Shown here: positions 51,174-62,053 of the stretch, piece after piece
Position numbering within the stretch: the first letter of the stretch is position 1
Layout: each line of letters starts with the position of its first letter
NCBI GenBank assembly: GCA_949358305.1
Contig: OX442314.1
Location: forward strand, 36,265,608-36,329,607
Length of the DNA stretch: 64,000 nucleotides
Origin: Strigamia acuminata
Lineage: Eukaryota > Arthropoda > Chilopoda > Geophilomorpha > Linotaeniidae
Reading direction: 5' to 3'
Notes under the pieces: model-generated
Told to the model about the DNA's origin: nothing
What the model saw: only the letters and a program-made list of their open reading frames with translations
Database searches by the model: none
Position numbers and translations under genes: made by a program

Positions 51174-53904
51174 ATGCATCTTCTTGGATTCATAATCTTA
51201 ATGCTCCAACTATGTACGTTAATTCTTTTTGTGTATAATAATATAATAACGTGGCACCAAATAAATAGATGAATTTTATGTTGTAGTATGTGCCATTGGT
51301 TATAATAATAAGACCAATAATGTGCGATTCAACTCAACTGGATGTTCTAGTGTGACTCTAATTTTGAATAATGGTAAATATTAAGTTTGTGTTTTTTAAT
51401 TATAAATTTACAACAATTTAATCTTGCTTTCAGACAATTTTTTGATAACTAATGCCGAGGTAAGAAATTAATAAAATTGTGATGAAGATAATGAGTTTTA
51501 TATAATTAATTTTCATTCGTCGATATTAGTGGGGATATTTTCGCTTACCTGTACTTTATGACATGTTTTACTTATATTACAGAATGAATTTCAGTATTTA
51601 GGATACAAATGGCAAAGAATAGATGCAAGAAAGTATTTTTTACAACAAAGTTGTGATAATGGATTTGTAAGTTGTGCTCAAATTGATTAATTTTTGTGTG
51701 TTTATTCTAACTTTGGGTGAAATAAAAGATTAGAGATTCGCAAAAAAACAAAGAAAGACAGTTATTGGAAAGGGAAATAAAGTTAACAGTTGTTCATGTA
51801 CGTAAAACACACATTTTGAGAAAACTATTTCTACTTTTTAATGTTTTCATTAGAGTCCACCAGAAATTACAGTAACTTACGTAAACAATTCCATAATACT
51901 TGGCGGTTATTTTGGAGAGGTTTTTGATACTTTTAAAACCAAATTTAGCACAAGGTAAAATATAATTAAAAAATGTGATTTATTGACATTACTAATCACT
52001 TAAAACTTGCAAGATTTAAAATCCTTCGGAGCAAACGAAATCAATATGGGGCCTTTGTAAATGGAAGTTGGACAGGGATGATAAGTGACCTAGCACAACA
52101 GGTTAGTATTGCATGTCAAATTTAGCTCATAGTAACATAAAATTCATTCTCGTTCTGTTTAGACAGCTGACATTTGTTCTGCCGTTAGCATGACCACACA
52201 GAGAAAAGATTACATAAACTTCTCACCACCATTTTATACAGAGCCGCATGGAATTATGTACAGAAAATTAGATCAGCGCAAATGGAATTATTATTTTTAT
52301 CTGCAACAGTTCAATCTAGAAATTTGGCTGTGCACATTTGCAATTAGCTTGATGGTCATTTTGATCACCATATTACCAGGTCAATTATCAAGCACAAACT
52401 ATTTTCAGAATTGTTTCCTAAATTTCATAAAGGAGGTGTTGCTTTGTTGGCCAATTGTGATACAAGGTTTGTGTCGTTTTTAGAAGAAATTGATTCAAAC
52501 AAATTAAAATCTTTGAACCTCTTTCATTTAGGCAGCTTCAACAGTTTTTCATTGAAGTCGATGAGAATTATCTTTGTAACCTACATCATATTTTCGATGT
52601 TGATATGGATTAGTTACAATTCCACCTTAACTTCTTTGCTCGCAACATCAGACACCAAAGTTCCTTTCGACTCCATCGAAGACATGCTAGAAAATACAGA
52701 TTATTTGCCACTGGTTTTAAAAGGCGGTAGTGATGAAGAATTTTTCCAGGTTACAGAATTAAAATTTAATTATTGAAGTTCGACTTCTTCGAGCACGGCA
52801 GTGTTTTCGAACAAGATGTCACAAGAGATTTGTCTCATCACAATGTGACTGGCTGTCCCTGCACAGGTCACTTCTCTGCACAGCAAAAAGCACTAAAAGC
52901 AACTCCTCGCACAGCGCGTGCGCCTGGTGTCATTCCCCGCTGCAGGCCTCTAGAAATGAGCAACATGAAGTTGTATGAGTCACAAGAGTGACCCATGAGC
53001 TGTTATTGGAACAACACAGTGAACAGTCACATCAATCCACCACAGCCTTTCTGAGCGGTCGCATGGGTCATATGGGTAAGTACGGCGGAATAGCCAAGCC
53101 CATCCGACCACATCATACGTAGGGATTCATCCCTGTGTGCGACGGGTCAGCTACTGGAGTGGCGAGCCTTCGCGGCACTGCCAGCACATGGGTAGATCGG
53201 AGACTCCAACCCAAATGAATTAAGAAAGGCCAACCACCCAACAATCTTGAGTCCCTATTTTATTTTACGTGAGCATCCGTCCTACCCCATGGTAGCTAAT
53301 CCCCAAGCTACCATGGATAAGATCATGCTGTCACAAGCATTACAAATTACAATTTTCAAGTCATCGTCTTAAGCACCACATTCTTTTTCTTTACATTTAC
53401 AAAGTTATTTTTAATAGAAATCAATATACAGGAATAGGAGTGTATTAAAAGTTGATACTCTTCGTGACGGAATTGAGACGACGTATGCTGGAAAATATGG
53501 ATTCGTCGGACCATTGCAGTTAATCCAATCTTTGATTGGCACAAACTGCAGTTTTGCTTTCGGATCTCGTTCCGTCAGCAGTAAACCTATATCGTTAGGA
53601 TATGCCAAACAATTTGCCTTAGCGGATTATTTCAATCGCAAGTAAACAATTTTTCAGTCAATTTTTATTATCAAACAAAAATTGAAATATTTTCTTCGAC
53701 AGAATTCTATTATTGAAGCAGTGTGGAGTCTTATCAGTTACATATGACCGTTTCTACCCCAAGTTGTCTGAATGTTTAGTAAATCATTTCAAACCAGTTT
53801 ATTTTGGTCAAATAATTGGTCCTATCATAATTTTAATGAGTGCAATTTCAATGTCTTTAATGATTGGTGTATTTGAACTAATTATTGATAAATTCATTTT
53901 GTAA
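51174..53904 (+). CDS. Ionotropic receptor (variant ionotropic glutamate receptor), 11 exons
   Basis: Exons 51174-51213, 51287-51373, 51434-51459, 51583-51666, 51729-51797, 51854-51954, 52014-52101, 52163-52466, 52532-52749, 53418-53641 and 53703-53904 join in frame to 480 residues. A signal peptide (MHLLGFIILMLQLLC) precedes a short N-terminal region. Ligand-binding lobe S1 has GYFGEVFDTFKTKF and TTQRKDYINFSPPF, where RKDYINFSPPF matches the receptor-family R..xIDFSxPF. Pre-M1 and M1 follow (LEIWLCTFAISLMVILI), then the pore, M3 with ISYNSTLTSLLA in place of the SYTANLAAF motif, S2 (KYGFVGPLQLIQ) and M4 (IIGPIIILMSAISMSL). No full amino-terminal domain is present, as in divergent IRs, so a chemosensory or other IR is more likely than a synaptic receptor. 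Most introns are 52-73 nt; intron 9 is long because of an insertion. Confidence 0.88.
52826..53329. mobile_element. Insertion in IR intron 9 flanked by a 9-bp direct repeat
   Basis: TGTCACAAG occurs at 52817-52825 and 53329-53337, bracketing about 500 bp of more GC-rich, non-intronic-looking DNA. Near its right end is a perfect hairpin CCATGGTAGCT/AGCTACCATGG (53287-53316). No clear terminal inverted repeats or coding frame; class unknown (a 9-bp duplication would suit Mutator-like elements). Confidence 0.5.
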
Positions 53905-54866
53905 ATTCAATACACATTTGTGGTGGCCACAAATCATATATGCATGTTCACTACATTTCCACCTACGTTTGTTAGAAAAAAATACGGAGTAATATTTTAT
54001 CTAATTTTATTTTATTCTCTCTTAACTCACTTTTGGATAAATGAAATTACTCCTGTATGATCATAATTCTTCTATCTTTTGGTTTGGTTAAAAATGTAAA
54101 TGGAATAAAAATGTAAGAGACCTTCTTGTTGAGTTTTTAAATTGCTTAGATGGGGGAAAAGGGGTAGACAACGCTCTCCAATTGGTGAGCAAAGAACACC
54201 TGACCTTAATTAGTGGATTCTTGAAAAGATCAGATGGAAGTTTTGAAGATATATGGACTTTGGGGTGGGAAGGTAAGGGATACAATCACTAAATGAGATT
54301 GAGAAAATAAATGAGATTTTAAATTGATGTACAACCAGAATTTAAAAAACAATTTAGAGATAAATGAGCACAATACAATAATAAGAAAATACATAAATAC
54401 GCAAATACAAAAATGCACTCGGTTTTCACAACAAGAGTAGATTTTAGATTAAAACCTCGGATCGCCGCACATTTCTTGTTGCTTTATTTGTAAAATGTTG
54501 TAATCAACTTTTGTAAATTGCATTTTATTATTGACTTGAGTCCAGCTCACATTACTTATTATCATTGAATGATCCTAAATGTAATAAATGTAATAAATCT
54601 TATCTTTATAATGCTTCTGTGACAGTCCTGAAGCTCAGTAAAATAAATAATCAATTTTGTCCCTAAATGGCGTTATTATTAAAATAGCAGCAAATTCAAT
54701 CTATTTGATTAAATACATAAATATAAATGTTTATGTATTCTTTGGGTAAGAAAAGAATTTCTATGTTGGACATAAGCTTATAAATTAATATTTTTATGTA
54801 ATAACCAAGAATAAATAATTTCCAGGGAAATTAGTAAAACTTGACCAAAGGATTAAACCAAGGATT
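53905..54866. other. 3' flank of the IR gene
   Basis: AT-rich DNA with no recognised gene; AATAAA-type signals for the IR mRNA lie within a few hundred bases of the stop codon. Confidence 0.35.
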
Positions 54867-56552
54867 TGTTGCGACTCCGGGAATTAGCTTGACAAAATAC
54901 TTACCTTAGTGTCAAGCCACTCGCAATAGAAATGCCGTTTATAGGCCTTATACTCGGCTGCCTGTAAAATAGTGTCTAGGGGTATTTTTATGAAAGGAAA
55001 ACTGCAGTTGAATTGAATGAAAATACAAATGAACTTTATTCGTGGAATTTACAATGATTATATGAAATACAGGGTGTCCCAAAAGTCTGAACCTCCCCAA
55101 GTAATTTCCAAAATACTCGAGATATCAGAAAACTGAAGAAAAACTCATAGGGGACATCTTTCATTGCGAATCTGATGGGATCCTCAAATTTGACCTCAAA
55201 GGTCATTTTCAAGGTCATTCACTTGTTAACTTCTAAACCAATCAGGTTAGAGCAAAATTTCCAATTACAACGTTGTAGAGAACCATCTAATTAGTCTAGA
55301 ACTGTTCTTAAAAAAATTATTTCTTATGGAAAAGTTTTGAGAAAAAAAGGTTTGAAATGTTAGTCTACTCAGCTTTGTAACTTAAAACTATTGAGGCAAC
55401 CAAGCTAATCCTCAATTAGGACACTTTATTGGGTCATACTTGTCAGTAGAAGAGAGGAAACACAAAAGAAAGGAAATAATTTATTTTGGAAATACATTCC
55501 ACATGATAGTTTTAGGTTACAAAGCTGAGTAGACTAACATTTCAAACCTTTTTTTCTCAAAACTTTTCAGTAAGAAATAATTTTTTTAAGAACAGTTCTA
55601 GACTAATTAGATGGTTCTCTACAACTTTGTAATTGGAAATTTTGCTCTAACCTGATTGGTTTAGAAGTTAGCAAGTGAATAACCTTGAAAATGACCTTTG
55701 AGGTCAAATTTGAGAATCCCATCAGATTCGCAATGAAAGATTTTCCCTATGAGTTTTTCTTCAGTTTTCTGATATCTCAAGTATTTTGGAAATTATTTGG
55801 GGTGGTTCAGACTTTTGGGACACCCTGTATAATAATAATTTTGACTAGTAATTATAAAGAAAGAAATAAAGGAGGAAATATGACGAGAGCTACAATGCTC
55901 TCGATGAACAAAGGAATAATTTGGGCGCGTAACAAACGGAGTTTGTCACGTACACCAAAAATGACGAGGCGGACTCGCCGAGACAAATTTCGCCGCTCGT
56001 ACGATGGTGTAAACTGTAGACTCCGGAGGTCTACAGTTGTTCACAATGGTTCACGAACAAGCGTGGATGCTGTATCAGCGACAGTGAGTCTCGGATAAAA
56101 TCGACGGGACTCGCAGTAACCGACAGTGAGCGGTTTTCTCGGGCGTTACTCGAGATTCGTGTAAGTGCGTGTAACCGACGATGCCGGTCACACACAAGGC
56201 GCAAATGGAGCTGGTTCCACCGATAATACAGTGGAAACAGTAAAATGAATCTCAACTCACCAAACTAACACTATTAATACTTGAAGTTCAGGTTTGTTCC
56301 TATTCGAAGCAGTGAAGTTGTGTTGTTGTTGGTGATGTGGTCGAGAGTGAGTAAAAGCGCCAAAATTTGGGGCTTTAATGCACTCTCTGGTCCTGCGCAC
56401 AAAATGTGCGTAGAGTGTTGATTTTGGATTTTGGATTTTGGATTTCCGCTCCCAAGTCACACTTTTGGCGTGTGCCGTGTTAAACAATTAAATAACTAAT
56501 TATTTAAGTGGTGACGACGATTTTTATGTGAAATAAAAACAGGGTCACCACA
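54867..56552 (-). mobile_element. Solo LTR related to the gypsy element, with nested MITE
   Basis: On the plus strand it begins TGTTGCGACTCC and ends GGGTCACCACA, paralleling TGTCGCGCTC and GGGTCACAACA of the complete element. It is flanked by the 4-bp duplication GATT (54863-54866 and 56553-56556). After subtracting the MITE at 55070-55827 it is about 0.93 kb. Internal DNA has no gag or pol, so it is the product of LTR-LTR recombination. Orientation is inferred from the related ends. Confidence 0.72.
55070..55827. mobile_element. Foldback MITE with terminal inverted repeats of about 320 bp
   Basis: The 758-bp element is flanked by TA (55068-55069 and 55828-55829). It starts CAGGGTGTCCCAAAAGTCTG and the right end is the reverse complement with few differences. 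Arms of roughly 320 bp (55070 to about 55395 and about 55510 to 55827) surround a spacer of about 110 bp. TA duplication and a CAGGGTGTCCC terminus suggest Tc1/mariner-type mobilisation. Open frames in both arms are mirror images of each other. Confidence 0.85.
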
Positions 56553-56631
56553 GATTAAGTCATCCCTCGCACCTGCACAGAGTTCAGATTAAGTCAAAGG
56601 ACTTAATCCTGAATGTGCCTTGGGTTTCCAG

Positions 56632-57649
56632 TTCTTGTTTTCCTGTCCTGCTGGCTCGCCCATTTTGAAACTCGGTCAAAGCGTTTCGACCGAAATCGCG
56701 TGCATGCAGACGGATTGCAAGATCCTCGTGCCCGAAGATTTCGCGTTGGACATTTTGCAAAAATCGCATTTCAGAGAAAAATACAACGAATTCGCGTTGC
56801 GTGATTGTGTCAGTTCTCACCCGGAGCTGAGATTTTGTACCAGGCCCAACTGTCGCGTGGTGATTCGCGCGGAACAACCGAAAAGCAAGCGCGTCACCTG
56901 CAACGAATGCGACAGTTCTTTCTGCTTCAATTGCCGATTGAATTATCACGAGCCGACGGACTGCGCGACCATAAAAAAGTGGCTCGCAAAATGCGATGCG
57001 GATTCGGGGAATGCCACTTATTTGCGGAAACACACCAAAGATTGCCCGAAATGCGATTTTGTAATCGAAAAGAACGGCGGGTGTAACCTCATGATGTGCA
57101 CGCGATGCAAGTTCAGATTCTGCTGGATGTGTTTGGGCGATTTGAAAGAGCACACCGGCACTTACCGATGCAGCATGTATGCTACTCCGACGAAAACGGT
57201 CGAGTCGGAGCACGAGGCGAGAGTCGTTATGGCGAAATATCTGTTTTATTTCGACAGGTGGTCGAATCACGCCCAGAGTCTGCGTTTGGAGCATAAGGCG
57301 TTGGAGAAAGTGAGAAAGAGGATCGAGGAGAAGGTGATGAAGTACGAAGGGACGTGGATTGACTGGCAGTATTTGTTTGATGCGGCTGCGGCGCTCGCTA
57401 AGTGTCGTTACACGATGCAGTACACTTATTCGTTGGTTTTTTTTTATGGAGGATGGGAAGAAGAAAGAGTTGTTTGAATACCAGCAAGCGCATCTTGAGT
57501 CTGCGATTGAAACGTTGTCGTGGCAGATTGAGAATGTTGAGACTACGGGGAAAGGAGGTGTGGTTAGTCTAATGTTTGCTTGCGAGCGCAGTCGGGCTAC
57601 TTTGTTGGAGGAATTTGGAAATTACGAAACTGGCAGCGAAAACTTATAA
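56632..57649 (+). pseudogene. ari-2: Second Ariadne-2 copy, 5'-truncated and frameshifted
   Basis: Similarity to the gene at 35976 begins in the middle of RING1 (SCWLAHFE) and runs to the native stop. The first C-x2-C pair of RING1, the UBA-like part and the N-terminus are absent. There is an early frame change between SCWLAHFE and VSTEIACMQTDC, and a run of nine T at about 57437-57446 shifts frame after TYSLV, so the C-terminal part (ELFEYQQAHLESAIETLSWQ onward) lies in another frame. RING2 with its KNGGC catalytic cysteine remains readable. It preserves the uninterrupted version of the 3' end that the gypsy element split in copy 1, and its 3' flank to 57784 also matches copy 1. Confidence 0.85.
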
Positions 57650-57784
57650 AATTCATGCATTTGTGTGTCATTTTTATTTATTTATTTATTTATTTTTTTG
57701 TCTATAAAATAAAATCAGTTATATCTCATAAACACATAAACATTTCGTGGTATACGTCTCATCACTTTTAATAACAGTAATTAT

Positions 57785-57986
57785 TGTTGGCCTTTGGTTC
57801 TCCGAGATTTGTGATATGCAACTGTATCGGTTGGATTACCGTACTTAGAGTTGTTTGCTTAGCAACTGTTGTTATTACTGGTTCTTTTGTTGTAGTTTTT
57901 ATCCATATCTAACATGTATTAAACCTTGAGTTCTTTTACTCACATTTTGTTCTGCTGATTTCATCAACTGATCCATTTTCCCAACA
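57785..57986 (+). repeat. 5' LTR of a Ty1/copia element
   Basis: About 202 bp beginning TGTTGGCC and ending CCCAACA, inverted termini typical of copia LTRs. It is followed at 57987 by TGGTAGCAGAGGGAT, resembling the copia primer-binding site that pairs with an internal part of initiator tRNA-Met (TGGTATCAGAGC). No matching 3' LTR was found in the window. The insertion lies in the 3' flank of the second RBR copy (after TAACAGTAATTAT, also present at 51046). Confidence 0.72.
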
Positions 57987-59109
57987 TGGTAGCAGAGGGA
58001 TAGGACTTTCAGCATCATTTGTGAGTTTTTCATGTTGAAATTTGATCAAATTTTCGTCAAATTTCCATGAATTTTTGTTCATCTTGTGCCGCTCATTGAT
58101 TCTTCACTCCTGGCAAGATGGCCGACCTCGTCTTTGTTCGCCTGCTCGCCCAGCACATTTCCGTGGATTTTAATGTGTTTTTGGTGCCTGCGTGTCATTT
58201 GAACCGCCAGCAGTGCTTGGATGATGTCCAGTGTCAATTGTGAGTGCTTTTTCAAGTGAATTTCGTGATATTTGCGCCGATTTTCGTCTGTGTTGTGCTG
58301 CAAATGTGTGCGAACATCATCAACGTGTTTTATCGCCAATTTTTCTGTGTTTTGCACTGTTTTCGACGATCTGGTGTCCTTCCTGGATTTTATACGTGTT
58401 TTCACACGTATTGTGAGTACTTTTAATCGTTTTTCATCGATTTATTACCACCGAGACACGACACGACATGATTTTCTGCACAAAACGCACTTTATCAATG
58501 ATTTTCATATTTTTTCCACTTTGTCAACACTTCTTGACTTTCTTCCTGTCTTGTATGCTGACTTTCTGAATTGCTTTCGTTGAATTTTACAGATTTTCAT
58601 CAATTTTTGTGAAATTTCGTGGACACAAAGCAACAGACATTCACTGATTGATTTTGCTGAGATTTTCGAGGAATTTCATCGAGTTTCCAGCATTCCCAGT
58701 TCAAGACAAGAGATTCTACCAGATTTTCCTCATTTTCTTCCTTATTTTTCGTGAAACTTTGTTAAATATTAAGTTTCGTGAAACTTTGTATAAGATTATG
58801 GTTTTTGGTAGGGACCTGGTATAGGATCCTGGGTTTATATTTGTTAGAGGATTTGATTGCCCTGACAGATATAAATCTTTGCCTCGGTCATTGCACTTTG
58901 ACCGTTGTATTTATTTGCCGTGCCCGACAGTGGGGTATCCGGGGGCCACAGGGCCATTATTTCCCGACAACTCCTAAACGGCCACTGTTTAGTTGGGTTG
59001 GCTAGCAACCTGAATAGCCCAGTTTTGGTTTTCCGCCTCGAACAACGATACCGCACGTTCTCCTGTCACTTCGACCAAACTTTTCGCAGAACCGCTCACT
59101 TATATCGTC
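57987..59109 (+). other. Untranslated leader of the copia element
   Basis: About 1.1 kb between primer-binding site and gag start, long for a copia leader. Pyrimidine-rich with short frames only, none recognisable. Confidence 0.45.
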
Positions 59110-60309
59110 ATGGCGGATTCCGGCAAATCTCATCAATTTTCAATTCCACGACTGAACTCTGATAACTACGAATCTTGGTCCCGAAATATCCAATTCTTGC
59201 TCTTGGAAAAAGGAGTGGATGACTTCATCTCTGAGAATCCTCCGGTTAAAGACGAAACGTGGGATCAACCTCGAAAACAGCTTTACGACGACCGTTCAAA
59301 GCGTGCAAAAGCCTTGCTTGGCTTGTTTGTCGAGCCCCAATATCAGGACATTGTTCTCGCTGCAGACTCCGCACGTGACGCCTGGGTAGCCTTGAAAGCA
59401 ACATTTCAACCGACTTCTCTTGGCCGAATCGCTAAACTCCGCCGAGATTTCCTGATGATGCGTTTGCTTCCGAATGAAGACATGTCAGTTTTCATTAGCT
59501 GTGTCACCAAAGCCCGTGCTGTTTTGAAGGACTTGGAAGTCACATTTACGGATTCAGATGTCGCTTATCAACTTTTGGATTTGTTACCGGATTCGTACGA
59601 GGCGACCGTGCAAACAATTTATCATTGGTCCAAAGCGAATTTTACATTAAAGGGAGTCACCGACCATCTTCTCTCAGAATTTAATCGTTTGAAAATGAAG
59701 AGTACTGCTTCTGAGTCTTCAACAAGTTTGCAGTCTTCTGGTGCAACTCCTAAACCATTTCGGCCGTTGTCGCAAGTCAAGTGTTTTAATTGCGGCGACA
59801 TGGGACATTACGCAAATAAGTGCTCTAAACCAAAAGTTCAAGGTGCTGCTTCTTCCAACTCGTCTACCAATCGTAGTCGCCGACCTTCGTTTCGGAACCG
59901 CAAGCGTGGACGCGGTGAAGCAACACCACATGCCCCGAGTGCTCAAAGTGTTTCCAGTGCAGGCTCCGGTTTAGGTTTCTTTGCACGGTCCGAATCCAAC
60001 GTCGCATCGACTTCATCTTTGGAATGGCTAATTGATTCGGGTTCATCTGACCACGTTTGTTGCCGTCGTGATTCTTTTTCGACGTACAAGCCCGTTTCGA
60101 ATTATTTCATCATTTTGGGTGAAGGCCGTTTACGAGTTGATGGTATAGGTGATGTGGTTTTGCGGATTGGTCGTGGTGGCGCGAAAGGAGAATTTTCCGT
60201 CATGATGCATAATGTTCTTCATGCCCCCGCTTTTTCGCGTAATTTAGTCAGTTTGTCAAAAATTGATCGCGCTGGACTACATTTTGTGGCTTCAAATGGT
60301 TTAATGTAG
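59110..60309 (+). pseudogene. Ty1/copia gag-protease, cut off by a MITE
   Basis: A 399-codon frame. Residues 1-200 form a copia-type Gag (DUF4219/UBN2-like; NYESWSRNIQFLLLEKG, LLPDSYEATVQTI). A zinc knuckle C225-x2-C228-x4-H233-x4-C238 follows, then a basic Ser-rich linker, then the protease with WLIDSGSSDHV (D309) and the start of the GAG-pre-integrase region (HNVLHAPAFSRNLVSLSKI). The frame ends at a TAG that is the first three bases of the MITE at 60307; the coding sequence resumes in register after it. Confidence 0.85.
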
Positions 60310-60693
60310 ACTTTGACCGATATCGATATTTTCCAGTATCGCCGATACCGATAATCGGCAACCGAATATCGGCCGATACCGATACCTGCGCCGATATTAA
60401 AATTAAAATGTCCGACCCCTCCCCCCTTATCCCCCAAAATAAAAAAAAGAAAATTAAAATTGCGTTTATTAATTTAGAAACATGAAAATGATTTAGAAAC
60501 GTTTTTGAAGCAGTATATAATATATACTGCTTCAAAAGCGTTTCTAAAACGTATCGTTTTAGTCTAAAACGATACGTTTTAAAAACGTGGCAATATCGGT
60601 ATCGGCCACGCCAAAAAATATCGGATCCGATATCGGTGAATACCTAAATATCGGCCGATAGCCGATACCGATACCGGTATCGGTCAAAGTCTA
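60307..60693. mobile_element. hAT-type MITE inserted in the copia element
   Basis: 387 bp with terminal inverted repeats TAGACTTTGACCGATA, flanked by an exact 8-bp duplication GTTTAATG (60299-60306 and 60694-60701), diagnostic of hAT mobilisation. The interior is rich in CCGATATCGG/CGATACCGATA repeats. It contains two strong hairpins, 60492-60548 (arms with TTTTGAAGCAGTATATA) and 60546-60580 (arms AAAACGTATCGTTTTAG). Confidence 0.85.
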
Positions 60694-60698
60694 GTTTA

Positions 60699-61136
60699 AT
60701 GACCATTTTTGATCCGTCCGACAAGGCCAAACAATTTCCTTTGCATGCCAAACTGAAGGATGATTTATATTCCCTTCAGCATGTCTTGCCCGCAGATCCT
60801 ACATCTGCGCCGCTTCCTGCGCTTACGGCCACCTCAGTGGTCAAGCCGGTCCTCTCTGCGCAGACTATAAAGCCTGCTCGGCATGTCACTTTTGCCGAGG
60901 GACCTGCTTTATCCCCTCCTTGTAAACCCCCGAAGGGAAAGTTATCCGATTTAGAGCTTTGGCACCGGAGATTTGGGCATTTTAATACCGAAGGTTTACA
61001 CTTTTTAGTGAAATCTCCGAATGCTTCCGGAATCGAAATTTCGACTTCCGCATTGCCGGCATGTGCCGTGTGTGGTCGTTCTAAATCCACCCGCGCCTCG
61101 TTTCCGAGTGCAAAGAATAGAATTTCCAGCCTTTGA
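60699..61136 (+). pseudogene. Ty1/copia GAG-pre-integrase and start of integrase
   Basis: Continuation of the copia polyprotein after the MITE: LWHRRFGHFNTEGLHFL is the GAG-pre-integrase motif, and CAVCGRSKSTRASFP matches the copia C-x2-C-x-G-K region. The frame stops at 61136. Beyond it a related stretch in another frame (PLNLVHI, then YGAH) shows the integrase core decaying by about 61180. No reverse transcriptase follows. Confidence 0.75.
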
Positions 61137-61180
61137 ATTTAGTCCATATCCCTATGGCGCGCATGCGGATTTCGCGGAGT

Positions 61181-61680
61181 GCGAAAGGGACCCTATATTT
61201 AACATTACGGCGGCCTATACCTTGACCCCCTGTTCGCAGTCTCGTGGCGGATTCTGCGGATTTCACCTATTCGTACAATCCGCACGATCGCGCGTGTTTT
61301 ATCATTCTTGGCAAACCGTTTTTTGAAAACGCGTTGTAACGCATCCTCAACTTTACAAATCTCGCTTAGCGCGATCGCGCTATAACGCTTCTTCGTGTCC
61401 AACAAAAACAGCCGATTAAAAACGAAACTTCGGGTTTCGCTAAAACGCGATTTTGATATCGGGAAGGGCACGTGACCACGTGGGTAAAAATAGAATCGAG
61501 TTTCGTGAAAACCTAATTTGGAGAAACGGCGTGGTGGTTTTGCGAAATATATCACATGTCACGTGATCGGACGTTGGATCTCGTACATAAACGTTCGTGC
61601 CTGGTCAAACCAGAGTCTTTAAAAAATATAAATGCATTTCCCGATCATAGGATTAATTTCGCGCCGTGTGCTCCAGTCAT
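61181..61680. other. Unassigned DNA between copia remnant and satellite-like array
   Basis: GC-richer than the surroundings, with TCGCTTAGCGCGATCGCGCT-type palindromic stretches around 61360. No gene recognised. Confidence 0.3.
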
Positions 61681-62014
61681 TAATTAGGTTATCTTCGTCG
61701 CAACTCGTCATAATAAAATTTTTACAGAAAATCAATCGTTTCGTATTTTATTTTCACTTTCCGGGAGTCTCGCGTCGTCGTAGTCGACGCGAGTCTCACC
61801 GAACGCGTTCTGCGGGTTCGGCGAGCGTTTTCAGATCGGGGCGGACCGTCTCGTATAGTACCGGGCGCGCCTCCCCAACTGACCGGTCGATGGTTATATA
61901 GTTTAAAATTTCCTCGACCGAGTAAACGGTCGATGCTTCAGCGTCCGGTCGATGATGTGGCATTTGTGCGCGTTCATCCCGTGTCTCTCAGACTGGCCTT
62001 CGGGCCGGTCAAAA

Positions 62015-62053
<39 letters not shown>

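Noticed and set aside
52773-52991. Possible extra IR exon with FEHGSVFEQDVT
   Set aside because: It would leave a 29-nt intron and break the S2 domain. Joining 52749 to 53418 keeps frame and gives the family-like FFQKSIYR.
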